Positions 23,750 to 25,621 of a stretch of 25,621 nucleotides of DNA are shown here, piece after piece. Origin of the DNA: Rhodocyclaceae bacterium UBA1310 (GTDB lineage: Bacteria; Pseudomonadota; Gammaproteobacteria; Burkholderiales; Rhodocyclaceae); contig DBTS01000019.1 of NCBI GenBank assembly GCA_002307175.1, positions 1-25,621 of the forward strand, read 5' to 3'. How positions within the stretch are numbered: position 1 is the first letter of the stretch; every line of letters begins with the position of its first letter. Position numbers and translations under genes: made by a program. The notes beneath the pieces are model-generated. The model had not been told where the DNA came from. It worked only from the letters and a program-made list of their open reading frames with translations, and did not search any database.

Positions 23750-25048
23750 GTGAAAAAAATCAAGGGTCTTCGCTGGTACATGATCTCCATCGTTACGTTG
23801 GGGACAGTGCTGGGCTATCTGACGCGTAACACGATCTCGGTTGCCATGCCGGAACTGCAGACCACGATGCACGTCACCACGCAGCAATACGGCTACATCG
23901 TGGCCGTGTATGGCGCCTGCTATACCGTGATGCAGACGGTGGCCGGCTATGTGCTCGACTTGCTCGGCACCCGTGTTGGTTATGGCCTGTTTGCCGTGCT
24001 GTGGGCCATTTTCTGTGCCGGTACGGCGCTGGCTGGTTCCTGGCAGGGTCTGGCTATCGCCCGCGGTCTCGTGGGTGCTGCTGAAGGCGCCATGATCCCT
24101 GGCGGTCTGAAGGCCACCTCGGAATGGTTCCCGGCCAAGGAACGCCCGAAGGCTGTGGGCTGGTTCAACGTCGGTTCCTCCATCGGCGCAATGATCGCTC
24201 CCCCGCTGGTGGTGTGGGCCATCATGATGCACAGTTGGCAGGCCGCTTTCATTCTGGTCGGCATCCTGAGTGCCATCTGGGCCGCCATCTGGCTGATCTG
24301 CTATCACAAACCGTCCGAATCCAAGCGTCTGAGCCAGGAAGAACACGACTACATCGTCTCCGGCCAGGAAAAGCGCCTGCTTGCCGATGAAGGCAAGAAG
24401 GCTTCTATCGTTCATATTCTGCGCAACCGTCAGTTCTGGGGTATCGCACTGGCCCGCTTCATGGCCGAACCGGCCTGGGGTACGCTGAACGCCTGGATCC
24501 CGATGTTCATGATGAAGGTGTACGGCTTCAACCTGAAGGAAATCGCCCTGTTCGCCTGGATGCCCATGGTGTTCGCCGACCTTGGTTGCGTCATCGGTGG
24601 CTACATGCCCGCCTTCTTCCAGAAGCACTTTGGCGTGAGCCTGATCGTTTCCCGCCGTCTGGTGGTCACCATCGGTGGCTTCCTGATGATCGGCCCGGGC
24701 ATCATCGGCCTCTTCACCAACCCGTACATCGCCATCGCCATGCTGTGTATCGGCGGCTTCGCTCACCAGTCCCTGTCTGGCGCCCTGATCACGCTGTCTT
24801 CCGACGTGTTCGGCAAGAACGAAGTGGCAACCGCCAACGGCCTGACCGGTACCGCCGCCTGGACCGCCTCCACGATTTTCGCTGGTCTGATCGTCGGTGC
24901 CCTGGCTGACACCATCGGCTACAGCCCGCTGTTCTTCGTGCTGGCCTGCTTCGACATCATCGCCGTCGCCTGCGTCTGGTTCATCCTGCAGGATCCGGAA
25001 TCCAAGGCCAAGAAGGCAGCTGCCGCTGCTGCCAACCAGGCCGCCTGA
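23750..25048 (+). CDS. exuT: Hexuronate transporter ExuT
   Basis: The start is GTG at 23750 behind a strong AGAAGGAG. The 432-residue product is a major facilitator of the anion:cation symporter group with about twelve membrane helices. It resembles E. coli ExuT along its whole length as I recall it: KIKGLRWYM at the start, LGYLTRNT, SSEWFPAKER, NVGSSIGAMIAPPLVVWA, AEPAWGT, NAWIP, and SGALITLSSDVFG. It should import galacturonate or glucuronate with protons. Codon choice is biased to GGT, CGT and CTG, suggesting strong expression. It complements the pectate lyase elsewhere in the window; no catabolic uxa genes are seen. Confidence 0.92.
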   Translation: MKKIKGLRWYMISIVTLGTVLGYLTRNTISVAMPELQTTMHVTTQQYGYIVAVYGACYTVMQTVAGYVLDLLGTRVGYGLFAVLWAIFCAGTALAGSWQGLAIARGLVGAAEGAMIPGGLKATSEWFPAKERPKAVGWFNVGSSIGAMIAPPLVVWAIMMHSWQAAFILVGILSAIWAAIWLICYHKPSESKRLSQEEHDYIVSGQEKRLLADEGKKASIVHILRNRQFWGIALARFMAEPAWGTLNAWIPMFMMKVYGFNLKEIALFAWMPMVFADLGCVIGGYMPAFFQKHFGVSLIVSRRLVVTIGGFLMIGPGIIGLFTNPYIAIAMLCIGGFAHQSLSGALITLSSDVFGKNEVATANGLTGTAAWTASTIFAGLIVGALADTIGYSPLFFVLACFDIIAVACVWFILQDPESKAKKAAAAAANQAA

Positions 25049-25086
25049 GCAAGCCCTGCCCTGCGGGTCTTCACCGGCCCGCTCGG

Positions 25087-25130
25087 AAAAACAAAACCCC
25101 CGCATCTTCGGATGGCGGGGGTTTTGTTTT
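25087..25130. terminator. Strong, probably bidirectional terminator after exuT
   Basis: AAAACAAAACCCCCGC pairs with GCGGGGGTTTTGTTTT, topped by ATC-TTCG-GAT with one bulged G. The A-rich and T-rich flanks form runs on both strands, so it can end transcription from exuT and from the opposite direction. Confidence 0.9.
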
Positions 25131-25343
25131 GGGGGCGAGCTCGAAGGACGCAGTTTAATGTGAGTGACTTTCCTCTGGAATGAGGTGAGGGAGATGACGC
25201 CAGGGTAGGATTTCGGCTGGCGGTTGCTCGGCCTTGGCGGACGTTGATGCCAAAGAACTACAATGACGGCTGTCGGCCGGGAGCTGCCCCTCAAACCAGC
25301 CATTGAGGTGGCAGCTACACCTCTAAGCCGGCTAGACAGCTAC

Positions 25344-25401
25344 CGCTAACGTTTGAATTCAACGGCAGCCGTAGGCAGTCCGTTGGAACGATGGATTAGC
25401 C
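25344..25401. repeat. Imperfect dyad resembling an integron attC site
   Basis: The left arm GCTAACGTTTGAATTCAACGG and the right arm CCGTTGGAACGATGGATTAGC are partly complementary (CGTT and CAACGG against CCGTTG and AACG). The outer CTAAC and ATTAG and the unpaired spacer give the layout of an attC recombination site, but the core heptamers deviate from RYYYAAC and GTTRRRY. No integrase gene is present. The surrounding 25131-25423 holds no gene. Confidence 0.3.
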
Positions 25402-25423
25402 TTGGCGGCGAACATTGTTGTGC

Positions 25424-25621
25424 TTAATTGAGCTTCTTAAGCATTTCATCGAGAACAGCTTGGCGCTTTAGCCGATCACTGGATATCTCGCCCATTGATT
25501 GGAGGATTGTGGCTGCTTTCTTGAATGGCGCTACCGCCTTTGAGGGCCGGTGCCGGAATCCTGGACAGGCTGATAAGTGCACGCTTGCCCCTTGAATGCG
25601 CCCGAATTGGCGGTGTAAATG
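25424..25621 (-). CDS. Unidentified reading frame, C-terminal end (cut by window edge)
   Basis: A frame entering from the right edge runs 65 codons to a TAA at 25424-25426. The end (KAATILQSMGEISSDRLKRQ, then a short Leu/Lys tail) reads like a genuine amphipathic C-terminal helix, whereas the first 25 codons are less convincing. No family is recognised and the true start lies outside the window. Confidence 0.4.
   Translation of the reverse strand, partial: HLHRQFGRIQGASVHLSACPGFRHRPSKAVAPFKKAATILQSMGEISSDRLKRQAVLDEMLKKLN

Noticed and set aside
23690..25303. 537-codon minus-strand frame opposite exuT
   Set aside because: It lies antisense to a full-length ExuT, crosses the terminator, and has no family character.

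Overview
The window looks like chromosomal DNA of a GC-rich Gram-negative bacterium, most likely a betaproteobacterium. This is inferred from codon use, ordinary Shine-Dalgarno sites, a lipoprotein, a type II NADH dehydrogenase, a molybdenum storage protein and a polyserine-linked secreted pectate lyase. The genus cannot be settled from the sequence alone. The gene content is mostly ordinary accessory chromosome. A prophage-type replication gene is cut by the left edge, and an unidentified minus-strand reading frame is cut by the right edge.

Left part (1-7.6 kb): a truncated phage replication-type protein with repeat-rich DNA inside it; an orphan lipoprotein; a secreted family 3 pectate lyase with its own terminator; a GNAT acetyltransferase; a two-domain GFA plus gamma-glutamylcyclotransferase-like fusion; a GhrA-type hydroxyacid reductase; a thioredoxin-domain protein with a large unknown C-terminus; and a small conserved-looking orphan.

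Centre (7.6-18.1 kb): the most interesting part. Seven genes on the plus strand overlap or nearly touch. In order they are PnuC (nicotinamide riboside uptake), NadR (NMN adenylyltransferase plus nicotinamide riboside kinase), a MoxR-type AAA+ ATPase, an orphan that may be beta-propeller-like, a vWA protein that also carries an HEIGH zinc-peptidase-like motif, a small helical orphan, and a PaaK-like adenylate-forming enzyme. After a 336-bp promoter gap come both subunits of the molybdenum storage protein (mosB, mosA). The ATPase/vWA/third-protein layout resembles the MoxR-vWA-beta-propeller ternary systems. Here it is coupled to NAD salvage genes and an adenylate-forming enzyme and lies beside a molybdenum store, a combination I do not recognise as characterised.

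Right part (18.1-25.6 kb): gene-poor stretches carry degenerate dyad repeats of one family. Between them lie a small membrane protein, a hotdog thioesterase, a small orphan, a class 1B S-adenosylmethionine decarboxylase (speD), a type II NADH dehydrogenase starting at TTG, and a hexuronate transporter very like ExuT behind a long AT-rich upstream region. With the pectate lyase, ExuT points to pectin and galacturonate use. The right end holds an imperfect dyad resembling an integron attC site and the partial gene. No rRNA, tRNA, CRISPR array or complete insertion sequence was seen by eye.
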